NCBI RefSeq assembly: GCF_004145845.1
Contig: NZ_SELP01000001.1
Location: forward strand, 62,001 to 126,000
Length of the DNA stretch: 64,000 nucleotides
Reading direction: 5' to 3'
Source: Loktanella sp. IMCC34160
Lineage (GTDB): Bacteria > Pseudomonadota > Alphaproteobacteria > Rhodobacterales > Rhodobacteraceae
Shown here: piece after piece, positions 18,490-27,169 of the stretch
Layout of the letters: each line of letters opens with the position of its first letter
Position numbering within the stretch: position 1 is the stretch's first letter
The notes under the pieces: generated by a model
Databases searched by the model: none
What the model was told of the DNA's origin: nothing
What the model saw: only the letters and a program-made list of their open reading frames with translations
Position numbers and translations under genes: made by a program

Positions 18490-18519
18490 GCTGACGTCAG
18501 CTAATACGTACTAGTACGT
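18490..18519. repeat. Two adjacent perfect palindromes
   Basis: GCTGACGTCAGC (18490-18501, 12 bp) and ACGTACTAGTACGT (18506-18519, 14 bp) are both perfect palindromes, 4 nt apart. They lie in the 270-nt gap after the recombinase pair. They may be a recombinase or repressor target; no protein is known to bind them. Confidence 0.7.
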
Positions 18520-18611
18520 CCGCTTTGGGGCCGTCCAAACCAAACAGATAGAAGAACGGCCCTGAATCCGAAGCTGATCATCACTTGCGACCAGAAGGAC
18601 TCCTCTAGCTG

Positions 18612-19046
18612 TTAGCTATCGTTGCTAGGATTATGGAAGATGATCCGACCAACATTGTCACCCACAACACAGGTCTGATTTCCGATTACGACACGTTCTG
18701 TCGCACGAAGTGGGCCGACCCCGTTGGCACGGGCTTCTTGCATATCGCTGCATGGTTGGAGCTGAACTCGCTGATAGCCCTTCGAAATCATGCAGGCTTC
18801 GAAATTACGTACACGTGTTGCGGCGTTGGCATCCTGCGCGGCGTAGACCCCAGTCAACAACGCGACTGCGATCTCTGCTCCAGGGCTTCGGTTTACAGGC
18901 ACTTCTTGGGTGGCCTTGGTTTCACAGTAGGCCCGGTCACGCTCATAGTCAGCGTAGCGCATATTTTGCTTCACAAATGCTTCTTGTGCAACGCATCCGC
19001 TCAGCAAGATCATTGCCGAACCCGCTGCCAAAATCGTTCTCTTCAT
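18612..19046 (-). CDS. Small lipoprotein of unknown function
   Basis: A 144-residue predicted lipoprotein. The signal peptide ends in LLSGC with Cys18 as the lipidated residue. I take the ATG at 19046 rather than one 24 codons upstream because it places the signal peptide at the N-terminus. The mature part has four further cysteines (CETK, CMISKGYQRV, CSDM, CVVG) and a central Gly/Ala-rich segment (IAVALLTGVYAAQ). CMISKGY resembles the C-terminal motif of small outer-membrane lipoproteins, but I do not recognise the family with confidence. Confidence 0.65.
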   Translation of the reverse strand: MKRTILAAGSAMILLSGCVAQEAFVKQNMRYADYERDRAYCETKATQEVPVNRSPGAEIAVALLTGVYAAQDANAATRVRNFEACMISKGYQRVQLQPCSDMQEARANGVGPLRATERVVIGNQTCVVGDNVGRIIFHNPSNDS

Positions 19047-19259
19047 AGTGGTAGATTTCCTTTCAACACATCTGACTAAATGCGGCCATAAAGAGCGATT
19101 CAATTCGCTCAACACCACTGGCAGACCAAGGCATTTTCCCTGTCAGGTCAAGCTTGTATGGCTCGAACATCGAAAACTCTCACACTGTCTCCATTTTGAT
19201 AGATTGACAATTCTAGGTTGTTCGCACTTTCTTCTAGAGAAGCCCTTTGGAAGAAATCC

Positions 19260-19703
19260 ATGCGTCATTTGGTTCACTATTGTGCGGCAATGGCAGCGGC
19301 CCTATCGATTTCTGCTCTGATACCACAACCTTCATTTGCCCACAGCGGTGGCCTCAACGCCGCAGGTTGCCATGCAGGGAGTCGTCCCTATCATTGCCAT
19401 CGCAGTCCAAGTGAGATGGTTCGCACTCAAGACGGTCGCAATCGCCTAAGATGCGATCTTGGAAGCCGTTCGCGCGAGTGCACGCAAGGCAGCAATTCGA
19501 CAATGGTTCCTGTGCTGAACATTCAGATCCAGCTCCAGCGCCATTGCAGCGGTCTGCCACGGAACTTCGCCGACGGAAAATGGGGGCCACTCACCCAACA
19601 GACGCTAGTGAGGTTTCAAAGAGCATATGGCCTCGTTCCTGACGGGGTATACGGACCCGCAACCGCTGCCGCGCTCTCGACCAGCCCCAATGGGCGCTGC
19701 TAG
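19260..19703 (+). CDS. Secreted YHYH-domain and peptidoglycan-binding protein
   Basis: A 147-residue exported protein: signal peptide to about residue 27 (ends PSFAHSGG), then a YHYH/Excalibur-like motif GGLNAAGCHAGS followed by RPYHCHR, and a C-terminal PG_binding_1 repeat (about 85-140) with GKWGPLTQQTLVRFQRAY and DGVYGPATAAAL. It probably binds cell wall peptidoglycan; the YHYH cysteine/histidine cluster could bind metal. The ATG at 19260 puts the signal peptide first. No close functional neighbour is seen. Confidence 0.72.
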   Translation: MRHLVHYCAAMAAALSISALIPQPSFAHSGGLNAAGCHAGSRPYHCHRSPSEMVRTQDGRNRLRCDLGSRSRECTQGSNSTMVPVLNIQIQLQRHCSGLPRNFADGKWGPLTQQTLVRFQRAYGLVPDGVYGPATAAALSTSPNGRC

Positions 19704-19721
19704 TTGAGGTAGGGTGCGCCC

Positions 19722-20052
19722 AAGCTGAAGACACTCGGCAAGGATTTCACCGAAGATCTTGAGCATGTGCCTGGCCGCTTCGTTGTGTACAGGATTGTCC
19801 GGCCCCGCAAAGCCTGCGCGGGCTGTGAAGCGATTGTCCAATCGCCGCTGCCGTCACGCCCCATCGAGCGCAGAAGACCCGGCCCCGGCCTGCTAGCGCA
19901 TGTGTTGGTCAGCAAATACGCCGCTCATCTACCTTTGTAACGCCAGTGCCAGATCTATGCCCGAGAAGGGATTGATCTCGACCGCTCGACCATGGCCGAC
20001 TGGATGGGCCGGTCAACGGCACTGTTGGAACCGCTGGCCGGCCGCTTCACTT
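19722..20052 (+). pseudogene. IS66-family transposase remnant
   Basis: One reading frame gives a run with clear IS66 transposase (TnpC) similarity: FTEDLEHVPGRF, RKACAGCEAI with its Cys pair, LAHVLVSKYAAHLPL, then IYAREGIDLDRSTMADWMGR. A TAA at 19938-19940 stands where the family has Tyr in HLPLYRQ. The N-terminal third and the C-terminal catalytic half are missing. It is a decayed IS fragment, showing past insertion here. Confidence 0.8.
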
Positions 20053-20739
20053 CTACGCTTCTCTGTTCCCGGTATCGAGGTCTCTGAACATGTCAAAATA
20101 CTCAAACTCGACTGTCCAAGTAGCGCGCAGGTTCGACTGGGCCAGATCGCTTATTTCCTTGGGGTAATTGGGGGTTGTCGGGGCCAAGGGAGGGACACTG
20201 GGTGCCGCGACTTCAACACCAACAGCCTCAATGATCTTGTGTCCGCAATATGCAAGGTTCCTCGTTTCAACACAGGCCAAGACCCGAGACGCGTAGTCAA
20301 AGGCAAAACGTGTCGGGTTTCCAAAATGGAACTGGTATCCTCGTCGGATATGGCGAATGGCATGCATTGAAAAATGAGCGGCAGAATGTTGTATGGGGTC
20401 TTCTGACGACAACGCCTCCGCCAGATCATTGGCCGTGCTAAAATAGGAAAACGCTGCTGCTTCACCTGAATCCCATCGTGCGCGGTGGTCCGGCAGCCCC
20501 ATGCGCTGTCGGCAATAGAAACCAGACACAAATCTCTCGATTGGATCACGATAGGTTATGACAAGACCGGAAGGTTCTCCGAAGCGCTCTTCTGCCTCTG
20601 CAAGTGTGCAGTGGTTCAACAGCACTATCCTGTCTTGAAGGACTTGAGGCTCCTGAAGCTTGGGAGCGTCAAGTGCGCCTCGGATCAATCGCTTGACATA
20701 GGTCCCACCGGTCTTTCCGACATGCATTAAGAAAAGCAC
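20053..20739 (-). CDS. Sulfotransferase-family protein
   Basis: A 228-residue protein with the 5'-PAPS phosphosulfate loop HVGKTGGTYVKRLI at its start and the 3'-phosphate binding region VITYRDPIERFVSGFY, as in Sulfotransfer_2/carbohydrate sulfotransferase-like proteins. It could sulfate a surface polysaccharide. No membrane helix is seen. It ends right at the IS66 remnant and is divergent from the capsule-synthesis-like gene, with 172 nt between. The acceptor is unknown. Confidence 0.75.
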   Translation of the reverse strand: MLFLMHVGKTGGTYVKRLIRGALDAPKLQEPQVLQDRIVLLNHCTLAEAEERFGEPSGLVITYRDPIERFVSGFYCRQRMGLPDHRARWDSGEAAAFSYFSTANDLAEALSSEDPIQHSAAHFSMHAIRHIRRGYQFHFGNPTRFAFDYASRVLACVETRNLAYCGHKIIEAVGVEVAAPSVPPLAPTTPNYPKEISDLAQSNLRATWTVEFEYFDMFRDLDTGNREA

Positions 20740-20911
20740 AATGTATCTCTACCCAATAAAGCCAACATATCTCCCTTGGCAGCCTCAACGACATGCCTAT
20801 AGGTCTATCGACGTCGTGCAGTAGCGACTAGGACGCAACACATGTCGGCCGTGGCAGGGTCCAATCCGTTTGGCCGTTTTCCGTTTCTCAATAACGCATA
20901 ATGTAACCTTC

Positions 20912-21886
20912 ATGCCACGCATCATTCTACATCTCAAGCCTGCGGATACCTGCAACAATCTCAAGGGTTGGCACTTGCGATTGTACAGAGACATCCGCGA
21001 CCTGTGTGAGGTCGATGGCATAGCCCTTGAGATCAGGGAGCGCGACAACGATATTCGTGTTGGAACTCGCCGAGTAAGAGACCGGCGATTTGCAGACGGA
21101 AACCTCCACATTATCGATGACAGGTCTGTTGAGGCCGAGGGCGTTCTCAACGCTGCTGTGGCTTACTTGTGGGAGTACTGGCATCTCGATCCAATAGGCA
21201 CCAAGGCCTTCTCATCCATTGGCCACATGACATATGATCCTTCGTCCGTCGCTCCAAAGCGCACGGAAGCATTCATGCGCAATTTGAAGAACAGGTACGT
21301 TGACAGTAGGAAGTCGAAGTATCGCCAACCTTTTGTTCGGCTTGACCTTCCGACGGGAGCGATTTCGGTCTTCTTTCAAGGGCGGTATCCGATGGCTTCG
21401 GGGGCATCGCAACATTCCGATTCCAAGATACTTAGGGCCACACAAGAGGCCGCCGGAGACCGGCCAATCATTGTAAAACCTCATCCGATGTCGAGCGACG
21501 CATCGGATAGGCGAATGGTTGAGGACCTTGCCAAAGAGGATGACCGGATTTTCCTGGTTGATGCAAACGTGCACGATATTCTGGCAGCGAGCGCTTGCAC
21601 GATCTCAAACAACTCCACGGTCGCCTTGGAAGGCTTTATGCATGGAGTCCCTGCGATCCATTGTGGTCGATCAGACTTTCACCACTTGGCCGAAGACGGG
21701 TCCGATCTCTCCCAATTGCAGACGGCAATCCAGAAGGCTGTCGGCACGCGCCACGACTACGATACCTACCTGACGTGGTATTTCGTCAAACATTGCATCC
21801 ACCTCAGGAGCGGAAAACTTAACGAGATATTGTGGGATCGGTTCGCACGGGCGGGATTTCCGCGGGAGCGCTTTCTTGACGGTTAG
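20912..21886 (+). CDS. Capsule polysaccharide synthesis-like protein
   Basis: A 324-residue protein resembling the KpsC/KpsS-type Capsule_synth fold: VFFQGRYP in the middle, IIVKPHPMSSD at residues 186-196, and near the C-terminus ISNNSTVALEGFMHGVPAI, the typical nucleotide-sugar site motif (order: KPHP, then SNNS/E). I chose ATG 20912 because the upstream codons are not family-like. The family includes beta-Kdo transferases, but this protein is short and lacks the duplicated domain, so its donor is open. It may work with the sulfotransferase beside it or with the capsule locus at 40-51 kb. Confidence 0.65.
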   Translation: MPRIILHLKPADTCNNLKGWHLRLYRDIRDLCEVDGIALEIRERDNDIRVGTRRVRDRRFADGNLHIIDDRSVEAEGVLNAAVAYLWEYWHLDPIGTKAFSSIGHMTYDPSSVAPKRTEAFMRNLKNRYVDSRKSKYRQPFVRLDLPTGAISVFFQGRYPMASGASQHSDSKILRATQEAAGDRPIIVKPHPMSSDASDRRMVEDLAKEDDRIFLVDANVHDILAASACTISNNSTVALEGFMHGVPAIHCGRSDFHHLAEDGSDLSQLQTAIQKAVGTRHDYDTYLTWYFVKHCIHLRSGKLNEILWDRFARAGFPRERFLDG

Positions 21887-22201
21887 TTCACCCGTCATTT
21901 CTCCTTGGCCTCAAGACGGCTCAAGAAGAGGGGCCGGGCACCATGAACACCGAATCGAAGACCAAACCTATCATCTAGATCTTTCCCAATAGCACGAAAG
22001 TACGCTCGATGATCCATCATCATAAGTCGTTGTGCGAATGCGCAATGCCCCGGTGCTGTCGCAATTATCGGCGTGAGCGGCCTCAGGCAACTCTTTGATT
22101 AAGAAATTGTTTCCTTGAAAGAAACACAATTGTTAGGGGTGGGTCTCGCTTGTCTTTTACCGGATCTTTTGGCAGCGTTTGGTAAATTTCGGAGTTCATT
22201 C
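21887..22201. other. Noncoding gap before membrane-anchored RTX gene
   Basis: About 315 nt without a convincing gene. An imperfect inverted repeat around TGTTTC...GAAACA (22109-22127) lies about 75 nt before the RTX start and might be a regulator site. Nothing else stands out. Confidence 0.4.
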
Positions 22202-23134
22202 ATGAGTATCTTTCTTCTCCCGCTTTTCATTTCGATGTTGGCGCTGAGCCTGTTTCTTGACTTTGGTGTTCAAGACGAGGGAGGCGAGGGGACAGCCGGG
22301 TCTGACGACGAAGACCTTGGACCCGGCGACGACACGTTTGACGCCGGAGCCGGGAACGATCTTGTTCGCGGAGGTTATGGCTTCGATGACATCCTTGGAG
22401 GCTCTGGGGGCGATATGCTCTGGGGCGACGGAGGGAAAGACATTCTGATCGGCGGAACCGGAGCCGACATCCTATATGGTGGCGGATGGCATGACGGATT
22501 GTCTGGGAATGCCGGAGACGACACATTGTTTGGTGGATCTGGCGAGGACATCCTAGACGGTGGTGCCGATGATGACGTCCTCGTGGGTGGTGACGGTGAC
22601 GACTATCTAATTGGGGGGGCCGGAGCGGATACCCTTCTTGGGGGTCAAGGGTTTGATTTCTTGAACGGCGGCAATGCCTATGAAAGTGAACTTGATTTGT
22701 CCACTTTGAGCGAGGTCATCCGAAATGATGGCCCGCTGCCGGAAAACCTGTTTCCACAGGGGCTGGATGATGAAGCGGACTACATCGATGGAGGGCCTGG
22801 GGAGGACTTCTTGCTACTTGGTCCAGGTGATACAGCGGTCGATGGAGATGTTGTTCAAGACTTCATTATTATTGGCGACTGGATATTGGGGCATGAGCCT
22901 GCCGAGATTCTCAGTGCACATTACCAAGGGCCACCTGAAGGGGAAGCATGGGAAAGTGATGCTGTGGCCGAACGGATCATTGTTTACTACAATGAGGCAG
23001 ATCCCATGCCCGCCTTGACGTTTTTGGAAGACGGCCCAGACCATACGCTTATTCAACTGGACGGGACAACCATCGCTCGGGTCGAAGGCGATCCTACTTG
23101 GGTTGAATTGGGAACCTACCTGCTCAGCTACTAG
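22202..23134 (+). CDS. Membrane-anchored RTX calcium-binding protein
   Basis: A 310-residue protein with one N-terminal membrane helix (FLLPLFISMLALSLFL, residues 4-19), an acidic linker, a block of about eight RTX nonapeptides (GGxGxDxLxGG type, residues 45-160) and a C-terminal domain ending VEGDPTWVELGTYLLSY. RTX repeats fold on calcium ions outside the cell. The start ATG at 22202 puts the helix at the N-terminus; the longer upstream frame lacks support. A protein of the same design is encoded at 59412-60440. It has no visible enzyme domain, so the role is unknown. Confidence 0.72.
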   Translation: MSIFLLPLFISMLALSLFLDFGVQDEGGEGTAGSDDEDLGPGDDTFDAGAGNDLVRGGYGFDDILGGSGGDMLWGDGGKDILIGGTGADILYGGGWHDGLSGNAGDDTLFGGSGEDILDGGADDDVLVGGDGDDYLIGGAGADTLLGGQGFDFLNGGNAYESELDLSTLSEVIRNDGPLPENLFPQGLDDEADYIDGGPGEDFLLLGPGDTAVDGDVVQDFIIIGDWILGHEPAEILSAHYQGPPEGEAWESDAVAERIIVYYNEADPMPALTFLEDGPDHTLIQLDGTTIARVEGDPTWVELGTYLLSY

Positions 23135-23335
23135 ATCAACTCGAGGGGCGGAGTGCTGCCGTTCGCTGCGGCTACGAAATAGAGCTGTCCTCAAGTCAAA
23201 AACAGACATTCACGAAAGTGGCGGCAAGAGGTCGGCGCACTCAAAACCAGACTTTTTTGGATAGGCTGGTGTTGTCTCGGCTCTCGCTGTGTAGTGTCGA
23301 AGTTATTGTCAAACGTAATTGAGAACATAAACAAA

Positions 23336-25147
23336 ATGCAAATTCGGCGACTAAAAATTAGGAACTTTCGCAGCGTGGCGAGCGGGGAAGTCCTGTTCAA
23401 TGAACACACGGTTCTGATCGGAAGCAACAGCGTCGGAAAATCCACGGTGTGCGAAGCGCTCGATCTGCTGCTTGGACCTGATCGGCTTTCGCGCACCAAC
23501 CCGATCAATGAACACGATTTCCATCAGCGGACCTACCTCGACGAAGATGGCGAGCCGGTCGTGATCGAACTCGAGGTCGTTCTTACCGATCTTACACCGG
23601 AACTCGAGGTCAAGTACCGGGCGCATCGCGAGTACTGGGACACAAAGGACGAGACCCTTCTCGATGAGGGCGATGATCCTGAGGACACCGACCTCGACCA
23701 TGTCACACCGGCGCTTCGCATCGTGTTCGAAGGGACCTACGACAAAGAAGAGGATGAGTTCTCGGCGCAAACCTATTTCGCGTCCCCGCCTCCCGATGAT
23801 GGCGGGAGTCCAGTGCGCGTAAGCCGGTCATCGAAGCGGGAATTTGGCTTCATCTATCTGAGGGCGTTGCGGACGGGCGCGCGCGCACTCAGCCTGGAAC
23901 GCGGATCACTCCTGGATATCATTCTTCGGCTCAAGGAGGACGATCGTTCGGAAATGTGGGAGCAGACCCTTGGACAGCTTGAGGAGTTGGATCCGCCGAT
24001 TGATCAGATTCCCCAACTAAAGAAGATTCTGGAGGACGTTGACGAGCGGGCAAGGCGCTTCATCCCCCTGACCGACGAAGGTCAGGCTTTTCGGCTTTTT
24101 CCCTCGGCCCTAACGAGAGAAGATCTGCGCCACTCGATTACCCTGTTCGGTTCGTCGGAACGGTCCAACACACCTGTACCGTATTGGCGCTTGGGATCTG
24201 GGGTCATCAATGCGCTGGTGTTTTCCCTGCTGACCTTCATCGCGCAGTTGAAAAAGAACGTGATCTTCGCGATGGAGGAACCGGAGATCGCTATTCCTCC
24301 GCATACGCAACGACGGATCGTGAAGTTCCTGCGGAGTCGGATGCAGCAGGCCATCCTCACCACGCACTCGCCATTTGTGCTCGAGCAGTTTGAACCGGAA
24401 GACGTCGTTATCCTGGAACGCGCCGAAGGCTGCGAGTTGACCGGCAAGCATGTCGAGATGTCCGGCATAAAAGCCAAGACGTATCGTGGCAACCTTCGAC
24501 GCATTTTGGCCGAAGCCATGCTGGGCACAGGTGTCATCTGCGTAGAAGGCGTCTCCGATGCCGAGGTGCTCTCATCCGCCTCCGACGTGATCGAAGAGGG
24601 GTATAGTCCTGGCGCATATACTCCGCTTGATCTGTCTGGCGTGACAATCGTCCAATGTGAAGGCGACGGTGGAATCCTACGCTATGGCGAGTTCTTCAAA
24701 TCACTCGGGAAGAATATCTACGCGTTATATGACAAGCAGGCTAACAGAGATATCGCAGACGATATCGATGATCTCTTCGATGCCTCCTGGCAGCTTGATC
24801 AGACAGGGATCGAGTTTCTACTAGCCGAAGAAGTCACGATCGCGGTTCTGCGCAAATTTCTGAAGCGCGCATCGAAATGGCAGGACTACCCATCCAACGC
24901 GGCCAAGCCGGCGCAGTTCAAGTATGACGCCGATCTTGATGACGACGATGTTCGCAAGCTTGCGAAGCGGGTGTTGAAGGTCCGGAAGGGCTCAGGATAC
25001 GCGGGGCGCCTGGTCGAGCTTTGTGGGCCGGACGATCTCCCAGGAATCGTTGTGGAAGCGCTCGAGACCATTAGCGATGCGTTGCCTGACAATCTCGTGC
25101 CAGGAGATGATGAGGGGGATGAGGATGGCTCGCCCGATGGTGAATGA
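23336..25147 (+). CDS. gajA: Gabija anti-phage system nuclease GajA (OLD family)
   Basis: A 603-residue ATPase-nuclease of the OLD family. The N-terminal ATPase has Walker A GSNSVGKST (residues 29-37) and, much later, Walker B with IFAMEEPEIAIPPH, followed by the LTTHSPFVLEQ switch. A C-terminal TOPRIM nuclease domain has GVICVEGVSDAEVL (catalytic Glu) and NIYALYDKQAN (Asp). In Gabija, GajA nicks DNA and is controlled by nucleotide levels, which drop during phage infection. A GTG 14 codons upstream is possible, but ATG 23336 (MQIRRLKIRNFRS) fits the family. It overlaps gajB by 4 nt. Confidence 0.85.
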   Translation: MQIRRLKIRNFRSVASGEVLFNEHTVLIGSNSVGKSTVCEALDLLLGPDRLSRTNPINEHDFHQRTYLDEDGEPVVIELEVVLTDLTPELEVKYRAHREYWDTKDETLLDEGDDPEDTDLDHVTPALRIVFEGTYDKEEDEFSAQTYFASPPPDDGGSPVRVSRSSKREFGFIYLRALRTGARALSLERGSLLDIILRLKEDDRSEMWEQTLGQLEELDPPIDQIPQLKKILEDVDERARRFIPLTDEGQAFRLFPSALTREDLRHSITLFGSSERSNTPVPYWRLGSGVINALVFSLLTFIAQLKKNVIFAMEEPEIAIPPHTQRRIVKFLRSRMQQAILTTHSPFVLEQFEPEDVVILERAEGCELTGKHVEMSGIKAKTYRGNLRRILAEAMLGTGVICVEGVSDAEVLSSASDVIEEGYSPGAYTPLDLSGVTIVQCEGDGGILRYGEFFKSLGKNIYALYDKQANRDIADDIDDLFDASWQLDQTGIEFLLAEEVTIAVLRKFLKRASKWQDYPSNAAKPAQFKYDADLDDDDVRKLAKRVLKVRKGSGYAGRLVELCGPDDLPGIVVEALETISDALPDNLVPGDDEGDEDGSPDGE

Positions 25148-26889
25148 GCTCTGCCAACCCGGAAGATGAATTCACGCTCTGTGAGCAGCGCAAGCGGATA
25201 CTCGACGATGACGGCCACATGCTCGTTGTCGGGGGGCCCGGTTCGGGAAAGACGACGATCGCGCTTCTGAAAGCACGCCGCCGCGTCCTTGAGCAGCTCA
25301 GTGCAGGGCAAAAGGTCCTGTTCGTCAGTTTCTCGAACTCGGCTATTCGTCGGATCATGGAGAGTGCCGGTGGTATTTTGACCGACGAAATCGCTGATCG
25401 CGTGGACATCAAGACCTATCACTCGTTCGCTTGGGAAATCCTGACCTCGCACGGCTATCTCACATCGTCTCGCCGGCGACTGAAGATCATTCCTGCCCAA
25501 GACGCTGCGGTGCGTGCCGCGGGGTTGAGCAAGGACGATTGGCGGGCGGAGCAGGATCGCCTTTATGTCGAGGAGGGGCTGGTGACATACGATCAGTTCG
25601 CACCGCGCGCAGCCGAACTACTCCAACGCTCGGCGGCCGCGCGCGCATGCTTTTGCGCTGCGTATCCGCTCATTCTCGTAGATGAGTTTCAGGATACTGA
25701 CGAGGAGCAATGGGCGCTTGTCCAGGCATTGAGCGAGCAATCCGAGATCATTGGGCTCGGTGACGCCGAGCAACGAATCTTTGAATGGCGCCCCGGCGTG
25801 TCTGAGACCCGTCTCGAAGAATTTGGCAACGCGTTTGAGTGTGAACGGTTCGACTTCGCCAATGAAAATAATCGTAGCCCGGCAACGGGTATCGCGGGAT
25901 TTGCGCGTTCACTTCTGTCGCCAGGGTCCGAACTGGACTTTCCCGATGAAATCGTGCGCCAACGGTTCAGACCGGGGCGGCTGGCCGTGCAGCTTCATCT
26001 TGCGGTCCGCAAAGCGTTCAAGGAGGCGAAGGAGCGATCGGGCAAGGATCGACCGAAAATCGCGATGGCGGCGCGGAGCAAGCGGCTCGTGAGACAGGTC
26101 TCTGACGCGCTCTCCGTGAAGGCGAGCGCAAACGGACGGGTTCTCAAGGCGCTGCCGCACGATGTGTTCATCGACCAGCATCAGATACTCCTCGCTTCGC
26201 GTGTGATCGCAAATATCATGTCCAACGCAAGCGGGGTTCCGCGGAACGAGCAGTTGGCTGAGGCCCTGGACCGAGTTGCTGACATGTTGCGGTCTGCGGC
26301 GAACAAGACCAACATCGTGGCATCTGACAGGCTAAGGAACTGGGCGGGTAAATGCCGGGAAGGTAAGGCGCCAAAGACGAAATGCGTTTCTGCCCTTGCT
26401 ACTGTGATGGCGCAGATTGACGAAGAAGGCCTTACCGGTTCTCCGACGCAGGATTGGATTGCCACTCGAAGATTGCTTGCAAAGGCCGATGCGAGTGAAC
26501 TGAAAAAGGTCGCGGATCTGGCACGGTATCTCCGCCTGCTGCGACGAGGGTCGGTGATCGAACAGGCATTGATCGGTCTTTGGGTGGCGCAAGGCAATTA
26601 CCAGGGCGCAGAGGCAGCCCTTGAACAGGCTATCCTTCAAGATCAACTTGTGGATTCGCAGCGAGAGTCAGCCACAATTTCGGTAATGAATATGCATCAG
26701 CTCAAAGGGCGGGAGTATGACGCGGTCGTTCTCGTTGAGGATCAATACAATAACTTCATGGCACAGGATAAGGCTCCGCCACACGCCGATACACGGCGCC
26801 TGTTGCAGGTATCTTTGACGCGTGCGCGCGAGTTTGTCGTGGTTGTCTCAAATGCCGGTGACGACACTTTTGACCAACTGCTATCATAA
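25144..26889 (+). CDS. gajB: Gabija anti-phage system UvrD-like helicase GajB
   Basis: A 581-residue superfamily 1 helicase. Motif I is GGPGSGKTTIA (about 30-40), motif II is LILVDEFQDTDEEQW, motif III includes GLGDAEQRIFEW, and the C-terminal motifs V/VI are MNMHQLKGREYDAVVLVED and VSLTRAREFVVVV. GajB senses DNA ends and activates GajA in described systems. The ATG lies within the gajA stop (ATGA), so both are made from one message. Length is typical of GajB (about 500-600). The pair alone is enough to call a complete Gabija system. Confidence 0.87.
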   Translation: MSSANPEDEFTLCEQRKRILDDDGHMLVVGGPGSGKTTIALLKARRRVLEQLSAGQKVLFVSFSNSAIRRIMESAGGILTDEIADRVDIKTYHSFAWEILTSHGYLTSSRRRLKIIPAQDAAVRAAGLSKDDWRAEQDRLYVEEGLVTYDQFAPRAAELLQRSAAARACFCAAYPLILVDEFQDTDEEQWALVQALSEQSEIIGLGDAEQRIFEWRPGVSETRLEEFGNAFECERFDFANENNRSPATGIAGFARSLLSPGSELDFPDEIVRQRFRPGRLAVQLHLAVRKAFKEAKERSGKDRPKIAMAARSKRLVRQVSDALSVKASANGRVLKALPHDVFIDQHQILLASRVIANIMSNASGVPRNEQLAEALDRVADMLRSAANKTNIVASDRLRNWAGKCREGKAPKTKCVSALATVMAQIDEEGLTGSPTQDWIATRRLLAKADASELKKVADLARYLRLLRRGSVIEQALIGLWVAQGNYQGAEAALEQAILQDQLVDSQRESATISVMNMHQLKGREYDAVVLVEDQYNNFMAQDKAPPHADTRRLLQVSLTRAREFVVVVSNAGDDTFDQLLS

Positions 26890-27169
26890 TTAGCCTAATG
26901 GATCGTACGGAGAAAGATCGAGGTGTGAGCGGACTGCTTCTCGTCGCCTTCGGTTTCAGACTCGCGTGCGCTGCGCCATGAAAGACCGCTTCGGGCACGC
27001 CGCACCGCAACGATGGTCGTGCTGCCGAATGCCCGCTAAGGGCCGCTTCTCGAGTTCCGTTTCAAGAAAGTGCCAAGATGTTAGCCGTCTTGGACCGATT
27101 GCGAAACCTTACAAGACTCGACTCTGAGGAAGAGCTTGTACACAATGTACGCATTTGTGGTGATTTAAG
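26890..27169. other. 280-nt gap between gajB and the 605-residue gene
   Basis: No convincing gene. A partial inverted sequence around TTGTACACAATGTAC at 27137-27151 could be an operator, but the support is weak. A separate promoter for the downstream gene is expected here. Confidence 0.3.

Noticed and set aside
22300-22680. Repeated DNA in RTX genes as noncoding repeats
   Set aside because: The periodicity comes from the RTX nonapeptide codons, not from a separate repeat.
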